64,000 bases of DNA, from contig NC_133064.1 in assembly GCF_048771995.1 (NCBI RefSeq), positions 24,779,001-24,843,000 of the forward strand, in the 5' to 3' direction. The stretch's first letter is position 1. Each line of letters opens with the position of its first letter. The DNA comes from Taeniopygia guttata (Eukaryota > Chordata > Aves > Passeriformes > Estrildidae). Under the pieces are notes generated by a model. It saw nothing but the letters and a program-made list of their open reading frames with translations, was not told where the DNA came from and did no database searches. Positions 25,410 to 38,760 of the stretch are shown here, piece after piece. The position numbers and the translations under genes are program-made.

Positions 25410-26150
25410 GCTAGAGGAATGGAAAAAAATGCATTAGCAATATCAATAGTGGCGTACTACTTTGCTGCCTTGGACTCTAGTTCGTACTGGAGTTTCAGCA
25501 TGTCTGGCACAGCAGTGCTCAGTGGTGGAGTTACTTTATTTAATGTATGGTAGTCTACTGTCAATTTCCATTCTCCTTCAGATTTACACACAGGTCAAAT
25601 GGGGCTGTTGAAGGGTGAGTGGGTTTTGCTGACTACTTTTTGGCTCTCTAGCTCTCAGATTATTTTATGGATGAGAACTACAGTATTTCGAGTTGTTCTG
25701 TACTGTTGACGATGCATTGTTGAAGTGGCAATTGGTACTTTTTGTTCTTTTCTCTTTAAAAGTCTTATTGTAGTTGGATTTTGAGACAGTCTAGGCAAGG
25801 TGTTTAATTGTTGGATGCCCTCTGTCGCTACAGCTGCTATCTTAAATGCCTACCTGAGTCTCTTTGGGTCTTTAAAATACTCTCTTCAAAGGTAATCTAT
25901 GCCCAAAATACATGGGGCTTTTGGGCTAGTTACAATAGGGTGTTTTTTTTACTTATTTCTTGTCAGACTTACATCAGCTTTTACTAAGGTAAAGTTCTGT
26001 GATCTACTTGTCACACTGGCGATAGAGACAGATTCTGCCCCTACGTGTCTCGATGGAATTAATGTGTATTGTGCACCAGTATCGACTAAAGCCTTATATT
26101 TTTGTGGTTCTGATGTGCTAGGCTAGTGAATCTACACAGTCTAGAAAACA
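25410..26150 (-). pseudogene. Copy B protease and N-terminal RT remnant
   Basis: Reads on the minus strand as the L protease region and the first part of RT, aligned with copy C 52840-53600. Many Trp and Gly codons are altered by G-to-A. For example, the segment matching copy D 60957-60980 has three G-to-A changes within GGTGTGACAGGTGGATC. It is truncated before the YIDD. Confidence 0.8.
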
Positions 26151-26162
26151 CGGTTTTCTCTC

Positions 26163-26194
26163 GCCTCTACCTGGCTAGAGGCAGGGCCCCTCTA
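26163..26194 (-). promoter_or_regulatory. Gag-pol UAG and downstream hairpin, copy B
   Basis: UAG is the complement of 26192-26194, followed by a 9-nt spacer and a perfect 7-bp stem (arms 26176-26182 and 26163-26169, 6-nt loop). Identical geometry to copies C and D, retained despite heavy mutation around it. Confidence 0.7.
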
Positions 26195-28242
26195 AGCCTG
26201 GTTATATTTTTTGCCTTGGGCGTATGTTTTAGAGGTTCTTTTAAGGAGATTAGACATGTCATCATTATTATTATGCCTGGCAGTTTGGCTATGGGCAACT
26301 GGAGTTGCTCTTTTTTTGGTGGAATTTTTTATCTGAGTCTTACTTTTTTTTTAATTTATGCACCCGTTGTGCTAGAGCAGCAGTAGATTTTTTGTCCTAT
26401 TTCTTCATGTTTTCTCTGCAATTGCGCAGGAAGAACTATAGCTTAGCTCTTGGGCTGTACTTTTTCTTACTATCTGAGGAACGTTTATGTTGGATATTAG
26501 AACTTTTGATTTGTACTGCTGAGATTTGGAGAAAGTCTTCTTTAATCTCTTCTCTGAGTTTTTTATGATTTTTTTCTATTTTATTTTTTAATTTTTGCAG
26601 ATGTGTTTTTACTACTGCAATTTTGGCATGGGTTGGGCTATGTATAGCATTTGCATATGTTCGGAGTTTTTTTGTCATGTCGAGCACGGTCTCATCCCTC
26701 TCATCTTGCTTTATTATTGCTAAAGCAGAAGCATATTTATGTGGCCTAAGCTGTATAGGTTTTTGCCACATCACAGATGTACATGGTACTAAGTTTGGAT
26801 TCTTAGTTGTTATTTTATCTGAGAAGATAATTTCTGCCACTGCTATTTTTCTCAGACATTGGATCTCTTCTTCTATAGTCTTGTATTGGGTCTGCTGCAT
26901 ATAAAGATCATCTGTACACAGGTATTTTTGTGCTACACTTTTTAGAACCTGTGTTTAGAGGCTGTGAGGGTTCGCCCCCCTCATCTTTTTGATCAGTGAC
27001 AGGATTATGTGATAGGGATCATAAATGTCTTGCCTCAGTACCATCTAGAATTGTAGCCTCGCTTGCAGCATTTTAAAGACGGACTAACTAACTAATTACA
27101 GACTTATCAGGTTGTCAAGTGTAATTTTTTCTTAGGCTACGAAGGTCTTTTAGGGAAAAGGACTTAATATTGGCTTCTATTTTGTATTAGTTGTTTTGAC
27201 TTTTGATTTTATGTTAGTAGGCATTGAGGGTCTTTCTCTTGCATTATCATTATCATTGTCATTATCTATTGGTTGATCGGTCTTTTATGTGTGCTTCTTA
27301 CTTCTTGTGCTAGTAGCAACAGCCATTGGTTGAGGTTTGGTTTAACTGTTAGCTTAGGCTCACTGTTTGGTTTAGCTGCTGGCTTTGAGTTGGGGGTGTT
27401 GGCTGCAGCCTGAGTGACTGGGCTAGCTGCTGATTTGTCTCCCTGCCCCCCTTCCTCTGCTGCCTTACAGTATCTAGCAGGGTGTGATAAGCATATGCTA
27501 GGGCTTAGCTCACTGTAATGATCTTTTTCTCTTTAGAGTTATCATGGCACTTCTCTTTTAGGTACTTTGCTACTTCAGCCGGATTCTGAATTTGTTCACA
27601 TGGAAAGTCTTAGGCTATAGGGTCAGAAATTTTTTTTAAGATTTGGCTCGTATCTTCTCATTTTTAACACTACTCAGGATTTTTGACACCTGGGTCTACT
27701 CTTGTGTTACAGGTCTCATCAGCCCCTCTAGAAATCTTAGCCTTTATTCTAGAGAGACTGCAGACTGTATAGAGAAGGCTTACCAGATTAAACATCAGGA
27801 AGATGGTCTCTTTAACAGTTAGGGGAAACTGAACATTCTCTAATAGGGAGGTAAAAAATTCAGAGGAGAAGAAGGAAAGCAAAGGCTGAAAAGCCTCATT
27901 CCTTATTTCCCTTAAAACAAACTGGCTGCCCAACCATAACCATGAACTATATATTCCAGGAACAGACTTCAGCACCTTTATAAACTCCCTGGAAGCCATT
28001 ACACCCAAGCCCAGCCCGATGGATATTCTGGTCAGTGTCCTTCTACTGCAAAACTTACGTATTAGGGACAATATTGGAGCTATTCTTGGATAAAAAAATA
28101 AACTTAGGGACCATAGGGGGATTACGATCTCAAAAAACCCTAGGGACCAGAGACACATGCAGGCCTTTACCCTAAGAGACACTATGAATTTAAACAACAT
28201 AACCAGTAACTGCTCTATACTAACACAAAGTAATTGGAACAA
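26195..28242 (-). pseudogene. Copy B gag, hypermutated
   Basis: The N-terminal 190 codons (28242-27670) remain open and closely match copy D Gag, including its hydrophobic segments. After that, stops are frequent. A second open stretch lies at 26900-26436 (the Gln-rich and coiled-coil segment). The Trp codon of copy D near 59884 is a TAG here, as in copy C. Nearly all differences from copy D in the inspected 26520-26820 interval are G-to-A in sense. Confidence 0.85.
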
Positions 28243-28277
28243 AAATATGATTACAACAGGGTTTTTTCCACTCTCTT

Positions 28278-28297
28278 GAGCCCCACATTGGGCGCCA
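28278..28297 (-). other. Primer binding site, tRNA-Lys(1,2)-like, copy B
   Basis: The sense strand reads TGGCGCCCAATGTGGGGCTC, one base from the canonical tRNA-Lys(1,2) site, and lies 7 nt inside the 5' LTR. Confidence 0.8.
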
Positions 28298-28304
28298 AAA
28301 TATT

Positions 28305-29011
28305 TGTCTTAGTTTAGGTTAAATTTGGGGAAAACTTTCTGGAAGGAGCTTCTGGAAAACAAACCCCTACGGCCCCTCCCCACCCACCTGGTTCGGGAAA
28401 AAATTTTCTCTGAGAGAAGTGGAAAAGAACTTGTTTATTTAATGAATAAAGCACTCTTTAGCACTAAAAAAATTAACAATACTAGATGACAACAAAACTC
28501 TTTTACTACTCTGAAGAGATGAACAAATCTAGAAAGTCTTTCCTGGGAGTGGTCGCCCGGGTCTGGATGCTGGGGATTGCTCTCCAGCATTGGGGATGGC
28601 TGCTGCAGATCATAAAATGTAGGCTTCCGGTGTCCTTTGGTGTTTCTCAGATCTCAGTTTGGAGCAGGTTGGATGGTATTTAGGAAGAGGAAAGGAAAAT
28701 AAACAGTCTAGGGAAAGAATTGGACTGTTTAGCTAAACTAATTAGGAAGCAAAGGCAAAAGCAGAAGCAAGCAAAGCAAGTAAGTAAAGCAAGCAAGCAA
28801 AGCAAGCACGCAAAGCAAGCAAGCAAAGCAAGTAAGCCAGCCAGCACTAGCCTTTTTTAAACAGCATACTATGGGGGGAGGTGAACTGGCTGATAATAAG
28901 GCAAAACAAACTTTCACTTTCAGAGTCAGTTCGGAAAGCACAGAACATAATATTAAATGTAAGCAGAACACACGATTGGAGATACAAATACTATAACGTC
29001 ACCTTAGGGCA
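28305..29011 (-). repeat. Copy B 5' LTR
   Basis: About 707 bp, homologous along its whole length to the copy D LTR (57964-58651), with many C-to-T differences on the displayed strand. Includes the same GCAAGCAAAGCAA-type tandem repeat (about 28745-28840), expanded differently from copy D. Confidence 0.85.
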
Positions 29012-29016
29012 GTTGG

Positions 29017-30128
29017 ATTGCTCTAGGATGACTCTTATTTCTTGCCCTCTGTGTTTCCCCATTTTTATTACAGCAATGATGTAGTGTTGTCTGCTTGCTG
29101 CTATATCACCCAGTATTACCTCCCAGTAACCTGAAGGAAACTGAGACTTTTGCATGTCTAAAATATGCAAGAATCTAGAAACCATATAAAATTCTATGTT
29201 CCTTGGTGTTTGTAAATCACACAGAAGACAATAATGAGCAGGACTAAAACTGAGCAATGGCTTTATTTGAAGAAGATTAAACAGGGGAAAAATTTGAATT
29301 AATGTCCTGTCTACCAAAAATATGCATAGGTATTCTTAAATATGCTTGTCTTTTCTATTTTCCTATCCCTCCTCCAATCTCTTCTTACCTTACCTTACCT
29401 TACCTTACCTTACCTTACCTTACCTTACCTTTCTAAAAGAGCAAGATTCACTTAGTCAGTCATGACGTGTTTCTCAATTCAGGTAATCTGTTTGGAACCT
29501 ATTAACATGATATATAGATTAGATGATGGATAGAATTTTCATAGCTGATAAAACCCCAGTGATTTTTTTTAACAACAGGCTGGTAGCTAGTAGCTTCTTG
29601 TATAACTGTTCCTCCCATGGCAAAGTCTACAGGTATTGCTGCACATCAGAAAGTCTATCCAGATTGCCTGTTTAGTTCCAACAGAGTGGAGAAGTTTTGA
29701 TTAGAGCTCACACACATAGATTTGACCAAAGACAGTGCATCGTCAGCTCTCGTGTTCTTACAGGTTCTTGTTCACCGCAGGCAGTAAGATCCTGTCTACT
29801 GGGAAAACCTTGTGAACACTTAGAGAGTAGCAGGACAGTGTAGATATTGCAAAAGTAAAAATTGTTTTGGAGAAAGAGGAAGTACTTTTATTTTAAAGAC
29901 TATTTAATACCTTTTCAGCTTGAAGCTTATGAAGAATCTAGATAGTCAAATGGTTCTCTCTTGCAGCTGAAAGAAATCCAGGTCTTGCTAAAAGGATTTC
30001 CATCCAAACAGGGAAGACAAGAATTGGTAGACTAAAACCAGAAAGTAGCTCTCAGAGCTTTTCCAAGTCTTTGTAAGCACATAGTTAAAAATAAATGACC
30101 TGTCCAATTTTGCAAGTCACCTTTGAAA
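29017..30128. other. Intronic sequence with a TTACC microsatellite
   Basis: No gene. A perfect pentanucleotide array of TTACC units runs at about 29388-29431. The rest shows nothing recognisable. Confidence 0.6.
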
Positions 30129-30133
30129 CAAAG

Positions 30134-30641
30134 TGTTCTGGTTTTGGCTGGGGTAGAATTAATTGTCTTCACAGTGGCCAGTATGGGGCTATGTTTTGGA
30201 TTTATGCTGACCACAGGGTTGATAATACGGAAATGTTTTTGTTATTGATGAGCAGGGCTTGCACAGAGCCAAAGCCTTTACTGCTTTTCCTACTGCTGTG
30301 CTGGCAAGGTGATTGGCGGTGGTTCATGGGAGGTTGGGAGGAGACAGCCGGGACAGGTAACCGCAACTGACCAAAGGGATATTCCAGACCATATGATATC
30401 ATGCTCAGTATAGAAAGTGGAAGGAAGGAGGAAGGCGGAGGACATTTTTAGTGATGTCATTTGTCTACCCAAGTAACTGTTACATGTGATGGAGCCCTGC
30501 TTTCTCTATTAAACTGTCTTTATCTCAACCCATGAGATTTCTAGCTTTTACCCTTCCAATTCTCTCCCTGATTCTACTGGTGGGGGAAGTGAGTGAGAGG
30601 CTGCATGGTACTTGGGTGCCAGCTGGGGTAAAACTACAACA
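30134..30641 (+). repeat. Solo LTR, plus orientation
   Basis: Starts TGTTCTGGTTTTGGCTGGGG and ends CTACAACA, flanked by CAAAG (30129-30133) and CAAGG (30642-30646), a duplication with one change. Inverted relative at 37413-37971. A TTAAACTGTCTTTATCTC segment lies near the 3' part. Confidence 0.78.
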
Positions 30642-30646
30642 CAAGG

Positions 30647-31640
30647 ACATGTCTCAACCTTTCCAGCCTCTTTCCACAACTTCATTTGTACACTTTATTT
30701 GGACAGTTAAAATGCCAAGTTAATGTGTGCAGACTGTATAAGCTCATCTAGGCTGATACTTTATTTTAAATTGCCTGGTTCAAATAACTGGAAATTTGAA
30801 TAAAAAATGAAATCACATTTGGCTTAGCCTCCAAAACATTTGTTTTATTGGCAGACTAGGGTAAACAAATGGCAAATGCTTTCTACACAATCTTGTTTAT
30901 CTCTTTCACTAAGGCCATGAGATTTTAAATTAAATTTTTTTTTAAAAGTGAAAAGTGGGATTTGGAGTGGTTGTCTCATGAAACCGGTAACAGAATAGAT
31001 ACCTTTAAAAATCTGTTTAGGTCTTGTCAGTTATTTTCAAGGGAAAACTACGGTTTGTTGCTTGCATAGCAGTGTGGTGTAATGACCCAGTGAAACATTC
31101 ACACTGGAGGTGCTGCACACCAAAACTTGTACATTTTTGGGGAGGACTCTAGAGCTGAAATGAACATTGTCAATGGAATAATTTAATAATTTTCCAGAAG
31201 CATGAACATTTTGAAGACACTCTACATGCACAGGTATGATTACAGTCCTTGTAGATCTGGATAAATAAATTGTCCATGTATGCTCTTCCTATGTCTGTGT
31301 ACACCAATTTGCAGATGTATGAGTGATGAGTCTAATCAGATTTTAAATATGGAATTATTAAAAAAATAAACATTTATCATGTCCATTAACACTGGTAGCT
31401 TTTTTAAACTGAGTGACATGTGACACTGCATTCTAACACCATCATGAATTGTGTATATATTAATTAAATCAATATAAATTTTGAAAGCACCTGTTACGAT
31501 CTGCTAATTATAGAGGAGCAAAGTGAGCTCTCTGTGGATTGCAGATAGAAACGTTAGGTTTGCATATTCCCCAAAACAAGATTAAAACCAAATGAGGTTA
31601 AGTGTTTATACCAAAAAAAAAAAAAAAAAAAAAAAAAATT
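30647..31640. other. Intronic sequence, no gene
   Basis: AT-rich with nothing recognisable. A poly-A run of about 27 bases starts at 31613, possibly the tail of an insertion or the R region of the adjoining LTR. Confidence 0.5.
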
Positions 31641-32532
31641 ATTTAACAGTAAATGAGAAAGAAAAAGAAAGAAATAGAAAAAGAGGTGGGGGGGGGGGAC
31701 AGGAAGAGTGACAGAGACAGATTAAGTAGAAATATATCACCCCTCCATGGGTTACAACAACATCTTGTTGCTACCCTCCATCTGGTCTTCTTGGTGGTGA
31801 GGGATCCCCACTGAAAGGCATAGAATTCAATGGATTCATATACATTTGGGCCAGGTAGAAATGCCCAGGCACCTCCCCTGCAGGAGGGCAAGTTTGACAC
31901 TTTGTTTCAAGACTGGATTGGTTGCATCATTTTGCATCACATGCAGTGCTTTGGTGCAAGGCTTCAGGAATAAGTGTGAGGAGCACTTGGGGGGTCTTTG
32001 ATGGATTATGACACCTATTCAGCTGCCCCTCACATGAATGTCCTGTGGATGCAGCTTTCCCAGAGTAGGGGAGAGGTTTTTTGCAACTGAGTCAGTTTGT
32101 GTAAGGGAGGATGGGTATTCACTGCCTCTGACCAGAGGTTGTGCCATACACCCAAAAACCTCCTTATCTTCCCCCCCTTGTTTGGAGAGGGGGAGTCTGT
32201 GCAAACCTGGCAGCAAGAGATAAGCTTGAGGGCTATGGCCTCCCCCAGCCGGAAGCCAGCAAGGGATGATTTTCATGACAGTTACTGGGCTTGGCCCTCC
32301 CATGAATGCTCTCCCAGCCTTATCTGTTTCTTCCCAGACCTGAGATGATTGAACAAAGGTGTCACTTTATCTTATCTCAATTTGTCTTAGATGCTCACAG
32401 TTCAGGGTTTCAGTCAGGAGGCCCATTCAGGGTGAGGTGGGCTTTGTTGGTGCAGCTTCATTTTACCAAAATGGGCAAAAGTATTTTATGGCAATATTTA
32501 AGCCACAAATTATAACATTTTTGTCTGTGACA
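31641..32532 (-). repeat. LTR-family sequence related to 6391-7533
   Basis: The right part (32337-32532, CTGAGATGATTGAACAA..., ending TGTGACA) matches 7365-7533. The left part contains a G-run near 31690 and no coding signal. Left edge uncertain. Confidence 0.5.
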
Positions 32533-33159
32533 CCACCAGATGAAAATTAATCAAGTTTCCAAAATCTCTTGGAAATACTTCTATTTTTGTGTGATCTCTG
32601 AATTGTGTAGATTAGAAAATTATTTAATTGTGAACTGAAGAATGTAGAGTAGCATAAATTATGAGCCTAGATTTAGAGGCTACTAGTATTTTATTATGGA
32701 GTTGGTTTTGTGGTTTTTTGGGGTTTTTTTTTTGACCAATGGTCAATGAAATAAAAAATAAACTTCATTGGATTTAACTGTTGTTAGGTTACAGTTTCTA
32801 AAAGTATTAGAGCCATTTTTACATATCTATACACATACCCCCAATAGTAAAGAAATTAAAATTTGATATACTTTATTTTTATATTTCTAACTTTCATTAT
32901 GGAAAATAGCACTTTGTTAAAATAGTTTCCCACCATCAAGAAGCACGTAATCTTTGAATTAGAAAGCCTTTTTTTTGAAAACTATTGTCATTGCAGGCAA
33001 TCCCCAAATGGACAATAATTAGCATTGACTCCATGATTCACAGAAAGCTGATCAATCTATTATTTGTCAATGGTTTGATGCTGGCACAATGCCAGCGCCC
33101 CATGAAAATACAACCTACTAATCAAATGCTGTGAAATGTGATCAAGAACAGAGCAAAGC
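32533..33159. other. Intronic sequence, no gene
   Basis: AT-rich. Nothing recognisable. Confidence 0.5.
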
Positions 33160-34770
33160 AGGCCAAATTTAATAACAAAGGAAAGACTTTATTACACTAC
33201 TACTACTACTACTACTACTATAAAAGGAAAAGAAAGGAAAGAAAAAAAACCCACACAAAATTCGAAATGAAAACCTTCCAAAACATTCCTCCTCCCACCA
33301 CCCAACTCCACCAAACCACAGCGAGACCCATTTGGATCCTTAATCGAGTTTTCACCCTTCAATATAATCAATACTGAGTCCATCGGGGAAGAGAGGAGTC
33401 CCCCTTGCACCACAGACCCCCAGAAAACACAGCTGCCACCTCTTGTGTTTCCAATGTCACACGTGGCACCGCCCAGACACACCGGCCAGTGTGACATTCT
33501 CCTCTCCATGTCACAGTGCTCTCACCACCGTGTATGGACAGAGACTGCTTATAGGGCCCCTTTAAGGATGCTTTGCCAAGGACCACCAGGAACAACAGTC
33601 CAGTATCACAATGCGGGACTAGAGTCCCCCCCATTTTCCCCTGGGGCCGAGGGTCCAAGGACAGAGATCTCCTTCTCTTCTTCTCTGAAGATGGAGGGCA
33701 TCCTCACACCCTCCTCAGCTCTCTCTGTCCATTCCAAAACTGGTAGTTGCTGAAGAAGGTCTCTTGGCTCACCAGTGCATCCCCCTAAAATGCAGTCCCT
33801 CTTGAAAGAAAGAGTGGTTCAGTCTATGGTAAACAAGCAGAGTCCAGCCAAAAGCCACTCCATCATCTCCCCCCCAACCTTCTTCTCTGAACATCTGAGG
33901 TCCCAGGCTGTCTCTCTTTCCTTCAAATTCAGGAGGAGTAATATTTCATAAAGCCTTCATTTCACAGGAAAGGGTTAAAATTCCCGGACTCCCCGGACGG
34001 CTGAAATCTCAGCCCAGGACTCTGTCTCCAGTCTCCCACACTGGTCATCTTACCCCCCCGCCTTCTCCTTCTCCTCTGCCGGCAAACTCCCAGGTGTCTG
34101 CTGGCTCTCTATCTCTTTTCCCTCTAGCTTGGTGGGGGGGGAACAAAGACATGCCAGATGTTCTCCACCCTTCCGTCCGAAAGAGCTGGCCCAGCTGGCC
34201 CAGCTCGGTTCCGATCCTTCACCCCCTGGCCTACCTCTGCAGGCCGCATGGCTCCCCTCCCCCACCCAGCCTGGGCTGGGGGGGGGGAGGTCCGTACCTT
34301 GCGATGACCGGAACCAAAGAAGGACGAGTCCTCCTGGGAATTCCGCTTTTAATCCCTCTGTGTTCTCAGAGGCGTGTCCACCTTCAATTGGTCACCCTAA
34401 GTGTCAGTATCCAAACCTGACCCCTGACTGGATTGACCTCTTCCTTACAAAAAAATTTCTCTTCCCGTGTCAAACCATGACATTATTATAACATTATTAA
34501 GAAACTCATTGCTTTTATAGACAGTTACGATACACCTGGACCTAATTGGTCCTCCAATCCAAACACCATCACCATTGGCTAATTAAGAAACCACTCTTTG
34601 GTAAACAAATTTCTATAACACATTCCACATGTTCACAACAACAGGTGCAGCAAGTGAAGATAAGAATTGCTTCTCATTCTTTTCTCTGATCTTCTCACGG
34701 GCTTTTCCCCAGGACAATGCCTGGTAAAATTGTTTCTGGCTGTGGTCAGAGAGCTGCTGCCACAGCCTAT
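33160..34770 (-). repeat. LTR-family sequence, third related copy
   Basis: 34490-34740 matches 7013-7240 (GAAACTCATT, CTAATTAAGAAA, CTTTGGTAAACA, CAGGACAATGCCTGG). An ACT trinucleotide array lies at about 33199-33223 next to a TTTATT block. The GC-rich middle gives long open frames on both strands, but they are low-complexity and share no motif with known proteins. Confidence 0.5.
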
Positions 34771-35052
34771 TGTGTTGGCACTTACGGAAGAAAAAAAAAA
34801 TTACTTCATCATTTTGATTTTGATGCTAAAGGTGACTTGCTTTTTCCTGTTTAAAAATGTAAAACCAGATTTTAAAGCAGCAAGTTATTCCTACATTAGT
34901 TACCGTAATGCTACTTCTCCCTTGTGACATTTATTTTATATAGTTAACATTTTTACTGGAAAATTCTGTTTTTAATGTCAAGCAAATTCCCATTATGCTG
35001 CTTTCCATTCTAAATCATGGTCAGAAAATAGAAAGAATTTTCAAAATCTTTA
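34771..35052. other. Short unassigned spacer
   Basis: AT-rich, nothing recognisable. Confidence 0.4.
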
Positions 35053-35057
35053 TGTAG

Positions 35058-35740
35058 TGTCGTAGGTTGACATGCAAGATGTAACCAAAAAGTATGTATT
35101 CTATTACCATCCGTTAAAACTGGGTGAAGCAGTGCTCTTTATCTCTTCCATGACCCATCCTCCCTCCAGGGGGATATGTTCCGTTAATGGGCCATTGAGT
35201 CTCACTGCATGACTGATAAAATTACCTCATCCCATTGTGAGATGCTCTGCCCAGGGGGAGGAACCAAGCATTCCTACCTGGATATACTATGAGCTGTAGA
35301 ACACCACAAGCAGCCTTTTCCCACTGGATTTGCAGAGGAATGCCAGACCCATCTACACCACCACTGGACCTTCAGAGGAAAACTACACCCTTCTACAGGA
35401 TCGCTGCTTCAACAGAACCACATCTGTGACTCCAGGAGGACTGCAGCCACCATTTAATTGGACTGCTACCAACATCCTGACTGACAGAGTGTCAAGTTGT
35501 ATTCTGACTCTGTCAGTGTTCTTGTACTACTGCATTTTATTTTTTAATTTGCCTATTAAGTTGTAGGGTTTTTTTAATTTTATACATATTAGTAAAGAAC
35601 TGTTATTCCTGTTCTCATATCTTTGCCTGAGAGCCCCTTAATTTCAAAATTATAATAATTCAGAGGGAGGGGGTTTACATTTTCCATTTCAGGGGATGCT
35701 CCTGTCTTGTTAGCAGACACCTGTCTTTCAAACCAAGACA
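35058..35740 (+). repeat. Solo LTR, duplication TGTAG
   Basis: 683 bp from TGTCGTAGG to CCAAGACA, flanked by perfect TGTAG (35053-35057 and 35741-35745). The same family as 13733-14414, in opposite orientation. Confidence 0.9.
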
Positions 35741-35745
35741 TGTAG

Positions 35746-37412
35746 ACTTCTTTTGGTAATCTGTGTTCAAAGCATTATTAAGCAAATAATCTGTCAGTGT
35801 AGTAAAATATTTATTCTTCTTCATACAATTTCAACATTTCACTTTGAGTTGAGGGAGGGAAGTTTGGGGGCTTTTTTCAGAGTAGGATTTCATGCTGTAT
35901 GTAATCTCATTTAGTGCTTCTGCATCTTCCCCCTATTGGAGTTAATGTTTTGATTGTGTAGCTTTGAGCTAAGTTGGATCAAATACCTAATCCATTGATA
36001 AAACTAAGCCACCATCTCCATTCCCTCCAGGCCAAATCCTTTTTAAAAATTGGATTAGTCATTTGAGTCATCCTATAATATCTTTACTAGATCTCTTCTA
36101 AGTGGGACGGCCATATAGACAGGATTGTTCTGGCATCAGTCTGCTGGATTAGAGATAATGTTGTTTCTTTCACAGTTGTTTCTTTCAGAAGAAAGGCAAA
36201 TAAAAAAATGTGCTATATGCACATGGGCTACCCAGGGATTGCCTTTTCAGATTTAGGCAAAGAGCTGTAGATAAATAAATTCATGATTAGGTTATTTGGT
36301 AAGGGCAAAGTAAAATTATTTAATTTTCTGCTTTTGCATCCTTTTATGAAAGCCACTAAAAGCAAAATTATGAATATATTGTTTTCTCCCTTCTTTCCAG
36401 AGATGGTGTGTCATATTAGAGACAGTGTCTTGTAATAAAAGTAACGCAAACGGAGTTGTTAGACTCATTAAAAGCTCATCCTTCAATAGCGAGTAGTCTG
36501 CTTTGAAGGACACATCATGTCTACCATTTAATATGATGGGCAGCTGAATGGTGTGGAAATGCAAGTTGTTTTACTTTCTAGTAAATAATGTACCAAATTT
36601 TATTGTTTAGCTTGCTGACAGTGGAAAGATTAAAAGTTGTTTATTGCACAGGTCATTTTATTTGCACAAGATTTCTCAGGTACAACTGCTGAAAGATTTT
36701 CTTTGTCATACTTGGGGTTTCTCGTAGGAGCACAATGTTTTCTCACCATAGCTGTCTTTCCCCACGAGGCAGCCATCTCTCAGAGAGCCTTTGGACTTTG
36801 ACACAGTGTCTTGGGGGAGGCTGCTGCACCAAAGCTTGTTGGCCAGGGGACTTCCCAAAGGTAGAAATCAGGAATCTGTCACTCTTTGGTTTTCCACAGT
36901 TACCACTGATGTCAACACTGGAACGATCACTCTCCTCAAGTTTTTTTCCATTCTGCCATTTTGATGGCTGTGGGTTTTTCAGTGTCATTTACAGTAGGGT
37001 TTACAAATAGTATTAGTATTGATTTGTGCTTAAGCAGCTGGTAGCCAGCTGTGATGTTTCCATCCCTCAGAATGGTTACTGCTTCTCACTAGCAGCATGA
37101 CTAGCACTCCTGGCAATGTACTAGCCCACGCTTGTCTCCCTCCCAGAAGTGTTGAAGCCAGCTAGGGAAATGCAAAGAGCTGTCATGTGAGGAGCTGCAC
37201 ATATTGTTGGGCTAGCACTTAGCTTACTGCTTAACTCTCCTTCCTTACCCCAGCTCCATTAGAAATATATTTCAGAAAATAATGTTCATTGTAATATATG
37301 AAGGAGAGTCACAAGACTACCTTTTTTTATTTTGTGTGTCTTCTTTCATTCCCTTTGGAGTTGTTTTGCAATAATTTGCAATAATTCTTTAACTCAAGCT
37401 TTAGAGTAACAA
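35746..37412. other. Intronic sequence, no gene
   Basis: No supported gene or repeat. Open frames at 36316-36564 and 36735-37010 lack motifs and codon character. Confidence 0.5.
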
Positions 37413-37971
37413 TGCCATGGTTTAACCCCAGCCAGCAGCCAAGCCCCACTCAGCTGCTCGCTCACTCTCCCACCAGTGGGATCGGGTAGAGAATTGGAAG
37501 AGTAAAAGCCAGAAAAAATAATGGTTGAGTTTAATAGGGAAAGCAAAAACCGCACATACAAGCAAAGCAAAACAAGGAATTAAGTCACCACTTCCCATGG
37601 GCAGGCAGGTGTTCAACTATCTCTAGGAGAGCAGGGCCCCATCATGCATAATGGTTATTTGGAAAGACAAACACCATTGCTACATCATTCCTTCTTCCTT
37701 CCATTTTCTATACTGAGCATGATGTCATATGGTCTGGAATATCCCTTTGGTCAGTTGCGGTTACCTGTCCCGGTTGTGTCTCCTCCCAACCTCCCATGTA
37801 CCAGCACAGCAGTAGGAAAAGCAGTAAAGGCTTTGGCTCTGTGCAAGCCCTGCTCATCAATAACAAAAACATTTCTGTATTATCAACCCTGTGTTCAGCA
37901 CAAATCGAAAACACAGCCCCATACTGGCCACTGTGAAAACAATTAATTCTACCCCAGCCAAAACCGGCACA
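37413..37971 (-). repeat. Solo LTR, minus orientation
   Basis: 559 bp. Its reverse complement starts TGTGCCGGTTTTGGCTGGGG, matching the LTR at 30134. Flanks AACAA (37408-37412) and AACGA (37972-37976) fit a 5-bp duplication with one change. Confidence 0.78.
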
Positions 37972-37976
37972 AACGA

Positions 37977-38760
37977 GAACATGGGTACACTAATAGTGGA
38001 AAGAGTGTTGTATTAATAATAACTGACATACATGTAAAATGTTCTCTCACTACTAGTGAAAGAAATCTATTTTCTCTGGTTTAGCATAATTAATCACTAA
38101 AATAAAAGAAATATTTGAATATCTGCAGTGATAAAGGCATTGCAATTATATAGCATCTAAAAAATTAACCTGTTGGCACCTACACCTGGGTGAGATTTTA
38201 AGTTCAGTCTTTTGGACTGAGATACTGAAGACATTGATATATTGGTGACTTAATGGATGATGCATGTTCCTGAGAGTGACTGAATTTCAGACCTCCCTGA
38301 CTTCAATAGACACTCAGTGCTATATTCTAGCAATGTTGAGCCAATGATTCTGTTTCATCCCAGATGCAATATTACTGTATGAAGTTAAATTATTGTTGCT
38401 GCAACAGTTTCTTAGATGTATTTCAGTAAAGTGATACAGTTATGAAGTTTATTGTTAATTACTGCTTGTGTTTTTTTAAGAATTTAGCAAGCCCAGCCAT
38501 AGAACAAATGTCTACTGTACTAAGCACTCTGCGAATAAAAAGAAAAAAAAAAAGGAATCCTGCCCTAAAGAATTCCCTTTCTCTAGACTTGCCTTTATTT
38601 GGACTAGTAACTAAAAACACAGCTGAAGTTTTGCTCCTGACTCCTGTATGCAACACTGGAAAGCTGACATTTGGGTACTTTGGGCAGGTAGTGCTCTTCT
38701 TCAGCTTTTGATTGCCCATGATAGCAGATACAGGACAGACCTAGCTTCAAGTGAGACAAA
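37977..38760. other. Intronic sequence, no gene
   Basis: AT-rich, nothing recognisable. Confidence 0.5.

Larger units (their letters stand above)
25203..29011 (-). mobile_element. Lineage L provirus copy B: deleted and G-to-A hypermutated
   Basis: Minus-strand provirus bounded by perfect GTTGG repeats (25198-25202 and 29012-29016). In sense order: 5' LTR (29011-28305), primer site (28297-28278), gag (28242 to about 26192), UAG and hairpin, protease and RT start (to about 25420), then a direct jump into the last 200 bp of the 3' LTR (25402-25203). RT remainder, RNase H, integrase and most of the 3' LTR are missing. Compared with copy D, the sense strand has a great excess of G-to-A changes, so all frames are riddled with stops and radical substitutions. 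Both target repeats being intact shows that the outer ends are original. Confidence 0.9.
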